DNA of 64,000 nt, taken from positions 37,070 through 101,069 of the forward strand of contig NZ_SLXK01000013.1 of assembly GCF_004341035.1 (NCBI RefSeq), read 5' to 3'. Numbering within the stretch: the stretch's first letter is position 1; the number at the start of each line of letters is the position of its first letter. The notes beneath the pieces were generated by a model. The model saw only the letters and a list, made by a program, of their open reading frames with translations. It made no database searches and was not told the DNA's origin. A program made the position numbers and the translations under genes. Below are positions 1 to 8,573 of this stretch, piece by piece. This DNA comes from Scopulibacillus darangshiensis (lineage in GTDB: Bacteria > Bacillota > Bacilli > Bacillales > Sporolactobacillaceae).

Positions 1-158
1 ACACCAATGAGATCCAAGTATATCTTCTTATCTGCCAGTTCAATAAGATCATAACCTCTTATGACGATTTCTTCAGCTTCCGTATCCAGATAAGAAATGG
101 CTGTTTCCGCAGCAATCACACCTTCAAGTCCCGGCTTGTATTTGTTTTGTATTGTCAT
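1..158 (-). CDS. mmgD: Citrate/2-methylcitrate synthase, N-terminal part (cut by window edge)
   Basis: Only the first 52 codons are in the window. The N-terminus has the pattern PGLEGVIAAETAISYLD followed by IRGYDLIEL, which is the start of the citrate synthase fold. It is closer to Bacillus MmgD (2-methylcitrate synthase) than to CitZ, as I remember both. The family condenses oxaloacetate with acetyl- or propionyl-CoA in the cytoplasm. The ATG at 156-158 follows an AGGAGGAC ribosome binding site at 163-170. Substrate preference cannot be judged from this fragment, so the symbol is tentative. Confidence 0.75.
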   Translation of the reverse strand, partial: MTIQNKYKPGLEGVIAAETAISYLDTEAEEIVIRGYDLIELADKKIYLDLIG

Positions 159-361
159 TTTTGTCCTCCTCATTAAAATTTTGCACATAATGAAAAAAGC
201 AAAGGCCAATTAGCAATGGCGTCTTATCGTTAATGTTTAAACTCTAAATTGGCGCAGGGCGGCAATAGAAGCTTTTATTATAGGACTCAGATTCCGCTCT
301 TGGAAAAAGCAGCTTCATTAATTTTCAATTTAAGGGAATTATACAGACTAAGCCCCTAAAG

Positions 362-637
362 TCATAATAAATTTACCACAAGGCGACTATTTTCAAGCTC
401 CTTTACGTTCATAAAAAAAACAGGGCTTGTATCACCCTCACAACTGAAGCATTCATATCTTGCATAAATCAAGTCTCTTGTGCCACACCTAATAGTTTTC
501 CGGACTGTTTCTTCAATATCATTTCGATAAGAGGCAGGGAATAACTCGGAATGCAGCTTCCAGAAACCATCAAAATACTCTTTTAATATTTGTTTAATTC
601 TGCGACTTTTCCGTTTACACATGTTCCTTATCCCCAA
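362..637 (-). pseudogene. IS91-type transposase, N-terminal zinc-binding remnant
   Basis: The 91-residue frame matches the pattern of the transposase zinc-binding domain of IS91-like elements: a helical stretch ILKEYFDGFWKLHSE, then IRCGTRDLIYARYECFSCEG, where the family has a CG-tag and a Cys-x2-Cys knuckle. Everything after the first knuckle is lost and the frame ends in unrelated sequence. A full IS91 transposase is several hundred residues, so this is a fragment. It lies directly downstream, on the same strand, of the cobalamin riboswitch at 808-985, where a B12-controlled gene would be expected. Confidence 0.6.
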
Positions 638-701
638 TTTCTACGAACATTTTACCGAAAAGTTATTCACAAGTCGCCATTCTATAGTTTCCAAAACGAT
701 A

Positions 702-736
702 AAGAACACCTTCTCATTGGAAAGGTGCTGTTTTTA
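702..736. terminator. Hairpin followed by T-run
   Basis: CACCTT and AAGGTG form a short stem around CTCATTGG, followed on the plus strand by CTGTTTTTAC. It lies between the riboswitch and the IS91 remnant. It may be a weak intrinsic terminator; no gene clearly uses it. Confidence 0.35.
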
Positions 737-807
737 CAAATCGCCATACCAAAAAATCAAATGTACGGTTTTGAAAAGCACCTCCTATCCTCGTAGGAAT
801 CACAGTG

Positions 808-985
808 TATTGAAACAGGCAGGTCTCCTGGCTCATGTTCATCGCCGGCCCAGAGTCTTCCCATCTATCGACAGTGACATCTAAATTAGGCTAACTCCCA
901 TTAACAGTGGCGGGACCGCGTCGGTTTTGCACCGAACTTCCCTTTTAAATCCTGAAGACTTGTCGCTTCAAGGTACCTATTTCTC
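808..985 (-). promoter_or_regulatory. Cobalamin (B12) riboswitch, apparently orphan
   Basis: On the minus strand the sequence runs through GGTACC, AAGTTCGGTGC, the invariant B12-box region GCGGTCCCGCCACTG (near 903-920), then GAGCCAGGAGACCTGCCTG at about 818-836. These are the conserved blocks of the cobalamin aptamer. Downstream, TCCT pairs with AGGA across a short loop that contains the ribosome binding site AGGAGGTG at about 779-786, as expected for translational control. No open frame follows that site. The next thing on the strand is an IS91 remnant, so the regulated gene (typically B12 transport, synthesis or a B12-independent isozyme) seems to have been lost. Confidence 0.88.
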
Positions 986-1014
986 ACATATGAAATTGTC
1001 ATCTACAACTCTAA

Positions 1015-1140
1015 CTATAACAAAGATTCCCAAGGTTGAATATCAGTCTTTTTATAACATTCACATTCTTGTTCACTTTCAAATTCCCTAATTTTCCCCT
1101 CGGAGATATGCATATCCCTCTTGATCATAAACATGCCCAT
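1015..1140 (-). CDS. Small ORF of 41 residues upstream of the riboswitch
   Basis: A 41-codon frame starts at an ATG (1138-1140) and ends with TDIQPWESLL. It follows closely on a second small frame at 1151-1290. I do not recognise a family. It is acidic and charged. The pair could be the remains of a small toxin-antitoxin or regulatory operon, but this is a guess. Confidence 0.3.
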   Translation of the reverse strand: MGMFMIKRDMHISEGKIREFESEQECECYKKTDIQPWESLL

Positions 1141-1150
1141 TTTTTCGGTC

Positions 1151-1303
1151 TTCACGGCTTTTTTGAACTTGACGATTCTATCTGATACAAAGCTTCCCTT
1201 TCCCGCTTCATATCCAAATAACCAATAAAGTCCAAAACTTCTTCAGCATCTGATTCTGATATTTGATCAATCCTTCGTTTTAGATATTCAAGGTTAATAC
1301 TCT
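1151..1303 (-). pseudogene. Small charged ORF, probably frameshifted near its start
   Basis: The frame reads NLEYLKRRIDQISESDAEE, then VLDFIGYLDMKRERE, and stops after SSKKP. Its only upstream ATG with a ribosome binding site (GGCGG, ATGGAAGAGTAT) is in another frame and meets TAA after four codons. One missing base in TATTAACC would join the two. The helical charged pattern resembles small antitoxin-like proteins. No function is claimed. Confidence 0.3.
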
Positions 1304-1517
1304 TCCATAGAACCGCCTTTTCTTAATTGTCATTATTATACCACATTGACAATTCAAGCTAATCACCTGGTTACACACCAAAGAAAAACCTTTTACCGTC
1401 AAACTGTATATCATTCGACATAAATCAACAAAAATAGAAGGAGGACTTACGGCCTGTATTGTCAAAATATTAGATCATAAAACAAACGGGCTTATTTGCG
1501 AAAGTGGGTATAAAGGC

Positions 1518-3014
1518 ATGATGAAGAGCGACGTAGAGCATTACGGTACAATAATCAAGGAGAACAGCCATCTCTTGAACCAAAGGCTATTCAAAAAGTG
1601 TCATACGTTAAAAGTTGATAGCATTGAGATTCATTCCTATTTGCAGGAAAGCTTCTTTCATTGTCTGGGTGAAGCACTATGTGTTGATGAAAAGAAAGCG
1701 TTCGAAAAGATCTCCGTGTGGAGTGCGATGCTCCTGAATAGAGCGACTCAATTTGATGCTTTGCCTGAAATCCCGCTTTTCCCGGACCATTTATATCGTT
1801 CGGTCTTGTTCACGTTTATGGAAGAGGAAATTAACCATAACCATATCCCACCCGCTCATCTGATTCAGATTGTCAAAAGGGCTGATTGTCTCATTCACTA
1901 TGCTTCAACCTTCTTTGTCCCATCTCATTTTGAGTTATTACATGATTCACCTGATGAAGAATCGAAAATCACCTTAGGAGAGCTTTGCGATTTAATGGGT
2001 GCCTTAAAGGAAGCCACGATTCTTACCATCACTGACAAGGATGATAACATCAAATATGCCAATGATAAGTTCTGCCAAATAACAAAATATTCGAGTGAAG
2101 AATTAATCGGCCAAAACCATGCTCAACTTTTAAGTTCCAGTTTTCACAATGACATATTCTTTCGTGATATTCGAGCGGCTATTAAAGGGGGCAGGGTTTG
2201 GAAAGGCGACATTTGTAATAAGGCCAAAGATGGCAGCATCTATTGGGTTGATACGACCATCGTCCCTTTTCTTGATTCTAAAGGCGAGACATATCAGCAC
2301 ATTGCCATTCAGCATGATATAACGGAACAAAAAAATACCGAAAATATGCTCCATAAGACAGAACAGCTGTCGATGGTCGGGGAACTCGCTGCAGGGATCG
2401 CCCATGAAATTCGCAACCCTCTTACCACCATTCGCGGATTTGTGCAAATACTCGATTCCTTCACAGGCGACAGGAGGTTTCAATATTCAAAGGTGATCTT
2501 AGATGAAATAGACCGCATTAATTTCATTGTCAGTGAATTTATGGTATTTGCCAAGCCGCACACAGTTCATTTTAGCGTGTGCAATATGATTGCCATTTTA
2601 AAAAGTGTTTCACACCTCATGGAACCAGAAGCTGCTCTGAAGAACGTCAAGATTACCCATGACTTTTCCAACTGCGATATTGTAATATACGGCGAAAAAA
2701 ATCAATTAACCCAAGTCTTTATGAACATGATCAAGAATTCAATTGATGCCTTGCCAGACGGCGGACAAATCAAGCTTTCAATCAAATTACGCGATAATGA
2801 AGCCTTGGTTACTATTCAGGATAATGGGCTTGGGATGACTGAGGAACAGGTTAACAAAATTGGGGAACCATTCTATACAACCAAGGCGGGCGGCAATGGG
2901 CTGGGACTAATGGTAAGTTATAAAATTATCGACAATCATCACGGCCGGATCATGGTGGAAAGCGAGCTTAACAAAGGGACAACCTTTCTGATCTCCTTCC
3001 CGCTTCTAAAATAA
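1518..3014 (+). CDS. PAS-domain sensor histidine kinase (sporulation-kinase type)
   Basis: This 498-residue kinase has no membrane segment. Residues 1-160 are a helical region of unknown type. Residues about 165-280 are a PAS domain (TILTITDKDDNIKYAND, then the PAC-type IAIQHDITEQK). A HisKA domain follows, with the H-box GIAHEIRNPLTTIRGF carrying the phospho-accepting His. The HATPase_c domain has an N-box NMIKNSIDAL, a G1-box DNGLGM and a G2-box GGNGLGL. The H-box style matches Bacillus sporulation kinases that feed Spo0F, but no partner regulator is adjacent: the next gene is a NarL-type regulator, a different pairing class. The start has only a weak ribosome binding site (AAAGG at about 1512). 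Confidence 0.85.
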   Translation: MMKSDVEHYGTIIKENSHLLNQRLFKKCHTLKVDSIEIHSYLQESFFHCLGEALCVDEKKAFEKISVWSAMLLNRATQFDALPEIPLFPDHLYRSVLFTFMEEEINHNHIPPAHLIQIVKRADCLIHYASTFFVPSHFELLHDSPDEESKITLGELCDLMGALKEATILTITDKDDNIKYANDKFCQITKYSSEELIGQNHAQLLSSSFHNDIFFRDIRAAIKGGRVWKGDICNKAKDGSIYWVDTTIVPFLDSKGETYQHIAIQHDITEQKNTENMLHKTEQLSMVGELAAGIAHEIRNPLTTIRGFVQILDSFTGDRRFQYSKVILDEIDRINFIVSEFMVFAKPHTVHFSVCNMIAILKSVSHLMEPEAALKNVKITHDFSNCDIVIYGEKNQLTQVFMNMIKNSIDALPDGGQIKLSIKLRDNEALVTIQDNGLGMTEEQVNKIGEPFYTTKAGGNGLGLMVSYKIIDNHHGRIMVESELNKGTTFLISFPLLK

Positions 3015-3077
3015 CTCAACTCTACAGCCTGAATTGTATATAATGGAGAAAAGACCGGCGGTGAGGAGTGACTCCCC

Positions 3078-3722
3078 ATTAGTAAAATTAAAGTAATGAT
3101 CGCAGATGATAATTCGTTTATCAGGGAAGGCTTGAAGATTATTTTAAATACGTATGATGAATTCAGTGTCCTTGACACAGTGAATGACGGTCAGGAGGCA
3201 TTGGACTTTTGCAAGGCACATGAGGTGGATGTTGCGTTATTGGATGTGCGCATGCCGAATATGAACGGTGTTGACGCGACCAAACTTATCTGTGAGCAAA
3301 CGAAAACCAAACCAATCATTTTAACAACTTTCGATGATGATGAGTATATTCTTGATGCTGTGAAAAACGGTGCGAAAGGCTATTTGTTGAAAAATAATGA
3401 GCCTGAGCGAATTCGGGATGCGATTAAAAGCGTTTTTAACGGTAATACCATACTTCAAGATGTTGTGCTTGACAAAATAAAATCAAGTTTATCAGGGGCC
3501 AAAGAAACCAAATCAAAGGTTGATGACAAGCTGTTCACAGAACGTGAGCGAGGGATTATGTCTCTCATCGCAAAGGGATATTCAAATAAAGAGATTTCAA
3601 AACAGCTTTTTATTTCTGAGGGAACCATTGCTAATTATATCTCGTCAATTTTGGGCAAAACCGGCCTTGCGCATCGTACCCAAATTGCCATTTATTATAT
3701 TACAGGGAAAGTCGATCATTGA
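3078..3722 (+). CDS. lnrK: NarL/FixJ-family response regulator (LnrK-like)
   Basis: The receiver domain (about residues 5-120) has the acidic pair ADD, the phospho-acceptor in ALLDVRMP and the conserved Lys in KGYLLKN. A LuxR-type helix-turn-helix is at about 150-205 (TERERGIMSLIAKGYSNKEI). With the first ATG (3096) the protein would lack the first beta strand. The frame continues upstream as ISKIKV to an ATT at 3078, seven bases after a GTGAGGAG ribosome binding site, so a rare ATT start is likely. It is followed immediately by its kinase and then by an ABC exporter, the same gene set as Bacillus subtilis LnrJK-LnrLMN (YfiJK-YfiLMN). It probably activates the exporter. Confidence 0.8.
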   Translation: MSKIKVMIADDNSFIREGLKIILNTYDEFSVLDTVNDGQEALDFCKAHEVDVALLDVRMPNMNGVDATKLICEQTKTKPIILTTFDDDEYILDAVKNGAKGYLLKNNEPERIRDAIKSVFNGNTILQDVVLDKIKSSLSGAKETKSKVDDKLFTERERGIMSLIAKGYSNKEISKQLFISEGTIANYISSILGKTGLAHRTQIAIYYITGKVDH

Positions 3723-4858
3723 ACAGCAGGGTGATGGAATTTTGGACGATCATGACTAAGATGACACTGATCATCTTTATCGCCGTAAGTTGTGTACAGG
3801 CCGGAACCTCAAGCATATCGTGGATTGTGTTTGCATTTCTTATGTATTTCTGTATAAATATCACACTTTATATTGTCAAACCTTTAACGATCAAAAGGAT
3901 GCTGCAACTTCTCTCCATCATCCTTTCGATTGTGTCCCATTTATTTATTTATCCTTTGTTTATCTTACTTTTGCCGCTATCCTTTTATGAATTGACAGCT
4001 CAATTCATTCAAAAGAAGATGTTCATGTTCATTGTTTCGATCATTCCCTTATTTTATATTTCAGGCACAGCGCAGGTCATATACGGTTTAACAACCGTTC
4101 TTAGCTTTATGATTTATTGCATGACAGATCTCTTCGGCACCCGGGTTGAAAAAAACGAAAACAAAATAGACGATATGCGAAAAGCAATACAAAGATTAAC
4201 AAAAAGGTTGAACGAAAATAATGAATACATAAGGCAATCGAAATACACATTTAAATTAGAAGAACGAAACCGAATTTCACAGGAAATCCATGATAAAATC
4301 GGCCACTCGATGACAGGGGCATTAATCCAGCTTGAAGCCGCCAAAAGGCTGATGGCAACCGACAAAAATAAAGCCGCGGAGCTTTTGCAAAACGCGATCA
4401 ACATTTCCAAAGATGGGATTGAACAGATTCGCATCACCTTGAAAAATATGAAGCCGCCGACGGAACAGGTCGGCATTCATAAAATGAAGCTGTTTCTCGA
4501 TGAATTTTTATCACGATCTGATTTAAAAACATCCTTCACCTACGAGGGAAATATGGACATTATCTCACCTATTCAATGGAAGATCATCCACGAGAACGTG
4601 ACCGAGGCGTTAACGAATGCGATGAAATATTCAGATGCCACGGGTGTTTCCGTCGACATCAAGGTATTGAATAAGTTAATAAAAGTCGAGGTAAAGGATA
4701 ACGGGAAAGGCACAGAAAAGATTAAGAAAGGGCTTGGTATTATTGGGATGGAAGAACGGACAGCATCCCTTAACGGGAACATTATAGTAGACAGCACAAA
4801 TGGTTTTTCGGTTACCACCCTGCTTCCTTTATCAAGTCATGAAACTTCTCACACATAA
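3719..4858 (+). CDS. lnrJ: NarL-partner sensor histidine kinase (LnrJ-like)
   Basis: This is a 379-residue kinase. Residues about 10-130 form four or five hydrophobic membrane segments. A coiled stretch follows, then a HisKA_3 domain with the phospho-acceptor in RNRISQEIHDKIGHSMTG. The C-terminal HATPase_c has N-box ENVTEALTNAMKYS and G-boxes DNGKG and GLGIIGM. The TTG start overlaps the stop of the regulator gene (TTGA) and has GGGAAAG upstream; an internal ATG at 3734 is the alternative. The membrane-embedded sensor without a large extracellular loop fits kinases that sense membrane-active antibiotics, as LnrJ does for linearmycins. The ligand here is not known. Confidence 0.78.
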   Translation: MNSRVMEFWTIMTKMTLIIFIAVSCVQAGTSSISWIVFAFLMYFCINITLYIVKPLTIKRMLQLLSIILSIVSHLFIYPLFILLLPLSFYELTAQFIQKKMFMFIVSIIPLFYISGTAQVIYGLTTVLSFMIYCMTDLFGTRVEKNENKIDDMRKAIQRLTKRLNENNEYIRQSKYTFKLEERNRISQEIHDKIGHSMTGALIQLEAAKRLMATDKNKAAELLQNAINISKDGIEQIRITLKNMKPPTEQVGIHKMKLFLDEFLSRSDLKTSFTYEGNMDIISPIQWKIIHENVTEALTNAMKYSDATGVSVDIKVLNKLIKVEVKDNGKGTEKIKKGLGIIGMEERTASLNGNIIVDSTNGFSVTTLLPLSSHETSHT

Positions 4859-4880
4859 AAATATGAATATCTTCATGTGA

Positions 4881-4923
4881 AACGAGTGAACGATTGCACT
4901 TATATCGGCTCACTCGTTTTTTT
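4881..4923 (+). terminator. Intrinsic terminator after the kinase gene
   Basis: AACGAGTGA pairs with TCACTCGTT around a 25-base loop, followed by a run of T. It separates the two-component genes from the ABC exporter. A TATAAT at 4923-4928 directly after it is a likely -10 box for the exporter; no good -35 is visible, which would fit an activator-dependent promoter. Confidence 0.7.
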
Positions 4924-4955
4924 ATAATGAAAACATAAGAACGATTAGGGGTGAG

Positions 4956-5897
4956 ATGATGAACGTTTTAGAAATTAAAGGCCTAACGAAAAAATTTAGT
5001 GATTTTATCGCTGTTGATAATATGTCCCTTTCGATTGCTGAGGGAGAGATATTCGGATTTCTTGGGGCGAATGGCGCCGGAAAAAGTACCACGATCAATA
5101 TCATCGCCGGGCTTTTGCGCAGTAATGAGGGGACTATTAAGATCCTCGGAAAAAATACTGCCAAAAACAGCCGGTTTGCGAAAATGAATATTGGCATTGT
5201 TCCGCAGGATATAGCCATTTATGAAAACCTCACAGCCATTGAAAATGTCACTTTTTTTGCCGGGCTTTACGGCCTTCGGGGTTCTGAGCTCAAGGAACGG
5301 GCTTCTGAAGCTTTGAAATTTGTCGGGCTCGAGGATAAGCAGAAAAGCTATCCAAAGAATTTTTCTGGCGGGATGAAAAGACGGCTCAATATTGCTTGCG
5401 CGATTGCCCACCGCCCAAAGCTTATCATCATGGATGAACCAACTGTCGGCATTGACCCGCAGTCCCGCAACTACATCCTAACTTCGGTTCGGAAGCTGAA
5501 TGAAATGGGCTGTACGATCATTTACACAAGCCATTATATGGAGGAAGTAGAGGAAGTTTGTTCTCGCATCGCGATTATCGATCATGGGAAAATCATTGCG
5601 GAAGGTACCAAGGAACAGCTGAAATCGATCATTACGAATACAAAGGATATTTGGATTGAAGTCAAATCAACTGAGAAAGTTGATGTTAATGCGATTAACG
5701 ACATCAATGGCGTCGAAGCCGTTCAGTTGGATGAAAACTTCATTAAAGTCAACTCTGATGCCGGCGTTAATAATCTGAATCGAATCATCGAGCATTTCAT
5801 TAACAATCATATTGAAATCCGCTCATTAAAAGAAAAAGCGCCGAACCTGGAAACCGTTTTCCTAACATTAACTGGAAGAAACTTGCGGGATCAATAG
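4956..5897 (+). CDS. lnrL: ABC transporter ATP-binding protein (LnrL-like)
   Basis: A 313-residue DrrA/NatA-type ATPase. Walker A is GANGAGKST (about residue 38), the Q-loop is in VPQD, the signature is FSGGMKRR, Walker B is KLIIMDEP with the catalytic Glu, and the H-loop is YTSHYMEE. The last 90 residues form the accessory C-terminal domain usual in this subfamily. It would energise the two downstream ABC-2 permeases to export a hydrophobic or membrane-active compound. The ribosome binding site is AGGGGTGAG ahead of tandem ATGs. A 115-bp repeat separates it from the permease genes. Confidence 0.88.
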   Translation: MMNVLEIKGLTKKFSDFIAVDNMSLSIAEGEIFGFLGANGAGKSTTINIIAGLLRSNEGTIKILGKNTAKNSRFAKMNIGIVPQDIAIYENLTAIENVTFFAGLYGLRGSELKERASEALKFVGLEDKQKSYPKNFSGGMKRRLNIACAIAHRPKLIIMDEPTVGIDPQSRNYILTSVRKLNEMGCTIIYTSHYMEEVEEVCSRIAIIDHGKIIAEGTKEQLKSIITNTKDIWIEVKSTEKVDVNAINDINGVEAVQLDENFIKVNSDAGVNNLNRIIEHFINNHIEIRSLKEKAPNLETVFLTLTGRNLRDQ

Positions 5898-6012
5898 AAA
5901 AGCGGAAGCGTCTTGATAAGCCACGAAAAGCACTGGAAGGCCTCCGAGGAGGCTGTTGCCGCCGCAGGGGGACTGAAGTGATCGAGAGGCTAGACGCTGG
6001 AACTAGACAGGA
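5898..6012 (+). repeat. Bacillaceae-type dispersed intergenic repeat inside the exporter operon
   Basis: The stretch runs from AAAAGCGGAAGCGTCTTGAT, through CACTGGAAGGCCTCC, to GCTAGACGCTGGAACTAGACA. Its ends are imperfect inverted copies of each other (AGCGGAAGCGTC and GACGCTGG). I recognise this as a type of repeat often found between genes in Bacillaceae genomes. It is GC-rich against its neighbours and lies exactly between the ATPase and the first permease gene, so it is transcribed as part of the operon and may fold. Confidence 0.6.
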
Positions 6013-6035
6013 CATAAAATAAGGGGGTCTATCCA

Positions 6036-7157
6036 TTGAACATATTCAATATTGCCATGAAAGAAATCAAAGGGAATTTCCGTGATATCAGAACGCTCGT
6101 GTTCATGCTGGCATTTCCCATTGTATTGATGCTGGTCCTTGGCACCGCATTATCGAGTACCTTTACAACGCATATTAATGTCGATGATATCAATGTTTTA
6201 TATAAGGATACGGCCGGCGGCCATGTTACGCCGTACTTTAACGAGTTTATCAAAACAGCTGAAAAGTCAGGGATTCATTTTAAAAAAGCTGCAAGTGATG
6301 TTGATGGTAAAAAAGAGGTAAAACAAGGGGATTACACCGGATATGTTGAAATTGATCAAAATGGCATGCAGCTTTATCTTAACAAAAGAAACAGTATTGA
6401 AGGGAGCATTCTTCAAGGCGCGCTTACATCATTTGCTGATAAATATAACGTTGCAACTGTCGTGGCAAAGGCTGCCCCATCAAAAGTCGGGAGCGCGTTA
6501 TCTAGCGGGAAGCACGATGATTATATAAAGGAATCATCTTTGTCACCTAATAAACAGCCGGGAGCAATGGATTATTATGCGATTGCCATGACGACCATGA
6601 TCGCCCTTTATAGCGCCATATCAGCCAGCAATTTATTTCAAAGTGAAAGGGTAAGAAGGACAGCTGATCGACTCATTGCCTCACCTGTTCGAAAAAGCGA
6701 AATCTTCATAGGGAAAGTCCTTGGGAATATTGGTGTCAATTTGGTCTGTATCTTGCTTGTCGTTACCATCAGTAAGCTGTTCTTTAAGGCCAATTGGGGG
6801 GACCATCTTGGCGTTGTCCTTCTGGTGCTGCTGACAGAAATCGTGTTCGCTGTCAGTCTTGGACTTGGCATCAGTTATTTGACCAAAACAGGAGCTGGCC
6901 CGAGAGTGATTGTCATGTTAATCATACAGGTCGCATCGTTTTTTGGCGGCGCTTATTTTAAAATTGAGAACCCGGAAGGTATTATGAAATTTTTAACTGA
7001 CCTTTCCCCTCTCACATGGATAAATGAAGCCATTAACAACATCATTTATGCCAATGATTTGTCAGCTGCCATCCCTGCTGTTACCTTTAACATCGGTCTG
7101 TCGATACTCTTTCTGCTTGTGGCCATTATTTCTTTAAGGAAACGGGAGGGGCTATAG
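6036..7157 (+). CDS. lnrM: ABC-2 type permease (LnrM-like)
   Basis: A 373-residue membrane protein with one N-terminal membrane segment (residues about 20-40), a large extracytoplasmic domain (about 45-170) and five further segments to the C-terminus. This is the ABC-2 layout of YhgE/LnrM-type exporters. It starts at a TTG with an AAGGGGG ribosome binding site. It is followed two bases later by a second permease, so the pair probably forms the heterodimeric channel driven by the ATPase at 4956-5897. Confidence 0.82.
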   Translation: MNIFNIAMKEIKGNFRDIRTLVFMLAFPIVLMLVLGTALSSTFTTHINVDDINVLYKDTAGGHVTPYFNEFIKTAEKSGIHFKKAASDVDGKKEVKQGDYTGYVEIDQNGMQLYLNKRNSIEGSILQGALTSFADKYNVATVVAKAAPSKVGSALSSGKHDDYIKESSLSPNKQPGAMDYYAIAMTTMIALYSAISASNLFQSERVRRTADRLIASPVRKSEIFIGKVLGNIGVNLVCILLVVTISKLFFKANWGDHLGVVLLVLLTEIVFAVSLGLGISYLTKTGAGPRVIVMLIIQVASFFGGAYFKIENPEGIMKFLTDLSPLTWINEAINNIIYANDLSAAIPAVTFNIGLSILFLLVAIISLRKREGL

Positions 7158-7158
7158 G

Positions 7159-8301
7159 ATGAGGGATATTCTCTGGTTAATTCGCAACACACTAAGCAGT
7201 ACTTTTAGACAAAAGAAAAATATTATCATGTACCTTTGTCTGCCGCTGATTGGGATATTCGTTGCTATTTTGGCCTATGGTGGTGAACAGCCAATGACCC
7301 TCCATATCGGGGTTGCGAGCCATGACCAAAGCTATATTACGGACGATACAATTAAATTCCTAAATGATCTCGATAATGTTAAAATAACTAAAATTAATGA
7401 TTCGGAAGTTCAAGATAAAATAACATCCGGAGCACTTGACGGTGTCATTACTTTCAAATCGGGCTATTCAGGAAGTGTTTTAAATGGCGATCCGGGTCAT
7501 ATCCAAATCACCTCAATCAAAGGGGCTCAGGTCACAAGCTTTGTAAAATCTTATCTTTATCGCTATATCGATAATATCTCGGCGATCGCTAAGGCTGCCG
7601 GCGGTGATCAGGCAGCATTTAAAACGATGTATCATGGATTTCAGGGCACAGGCTTTAAGCTAAAGGCCCACAGCCTAGCAGATACGTCCAAAAATAAAGA
7701 TATGGCGTATCAAACGATCGGATTTCTGATCATGATCATGCTGATGTCTGCAGGAAATTTATCAGAAATCATTTTATTGGAAAAAGAGAACCGGACATAT
7801 TTCCGCTTGTTATCATCGCCGATTAATGCAAGAAAGTATATTTTCTCAAATATCGTTGTGAATATGATCGTCATGACAGCCCAGATTCTTATCACATTAA
7901 CGGTCATGACAACCATTTTTCATATCGATATCAATGTTCCATTTTGGGAAGCAGCAGGTGTTATGTTAATTTTCGCATTGATCGCGATCGGCCTGTCATT
8001 AGTAACAGTAGCCTTCTCTAACAGCAGATCTGCTGCGAGCGGTCTGCAAAACTTAATCGTCATGCCGACCGTCATGCTCTCAGGTTGCTTCTGGCCAGTC
8101 GAGGTGATGCCCGAGTCTGTGCAAAAAATAGCTGACTTTCTGCCGCAGCGCTGGGCTTTGGATACACTCACCAAATTGCAGGATGGCGATGTCAGCCATA
8201 TTTACTTGAACATCATGATCCTGTTTGCCTTCGCCATTGCCTTTTTCTTAATTGCGATCTACAAATTCGGCAGGAATAATGACACGAGGAATTTTGTATA
8301 A
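7159..8301 (+). CDS. lnrN: ABC-2 type permease (LnrN-like)
   Basis: A 380-residue ABC-2 permease built like its neighbour: an N-terminal membrane helix at about 22-42, an extracytoplasmic region to about 170, then a cluster of five or six membrane helices. The motif LSGCFWPVEVMPE in the penultimate region is typical of ABC-2 permeases. The ribosome binding site (CGGGAGGGG) lies within the end of the upstream gene, which implies translational coupling. It is the last gene of the exporter operon. Confidence 0.82.
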   Translation: MRDILWLIRNTLSSTFRQKKNIIMYLCLPLIGIFVAILAYGGEQPMTLHIGVASHDQSYITDDTIKFLNDLDNVKITKINDSEVQDKITSGALDGVITFKSGYSGSVLNGDPGHIQITSIKGAQVTSFVKSYLYRYIDNISAIAKAAGGDQAAFKTMYHGFQGTGFKLKAHSLADTSKNKDMAYQTIGFLIMIMLMSAGNLSEIILLEKENRTYFRLLSSPINARKYIFSNIVVNMIVMTAQILITLTVMTTIFHIDINVPFWEAAGVMLIFALIAIGLSLVTVAFSNSRSAASGLQNLIVMPTVMLSGCFWPVEVMPESVQKIADFLPQRWALDTLTKLQDGDVSHIYLNIMILFAFAIAFFLIAIYKFGRNNDTRNFV

Positions 8302-8304
8302 GTT

Positions 8305-8338
8305 AAAGGCCTGCCCCCGGTCGGGGGCAGGCCTTTTT
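8305..8338 (+). terminator. Strong intrinsic terminator of the exporter operon
   Basis: AAAGGCCTGCCCCC and GGGGGCAGGCCTTT form a near-perfect 14-bp stem with a GGTC loop, followed by TTTTT. It lies a few bases after the last permease stop codon. Confidence 0.93.
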
Positions 8339-8573
8339 CCGTTTCACGGGCACGAAAAACCCCCTTTCGTTACCGCTGAAGCGTTTTTTCACTCTCCACG
8401 GGCACGAATAGCCGCTGCCTATTCTGACAACTTCAACCAATGAACAACCTCTTCCTTTAATCTTTACAAAACCCACTTTTTTGTTTGCATGTTATCTTGT
8501 AATATGGTAAATGTACCTCATTTCTTGTTATCCATTAATCTATATCGCGTGAATCATTCTGGGGGTGATTAAA

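Noticed and set aside
1280..1465. Minus-strand 61-residue ORF upstream of the PAS kinase
   Set aside because: No ribosome binding site and no family; it overlaps the promoter region of the kinase.
4983..5411. Long antisense ORF opposite the LnrL-like ATPase gene
   Set aside because: The sense frame has all ABC motifs; the antisense protein has no recognisable pattern.
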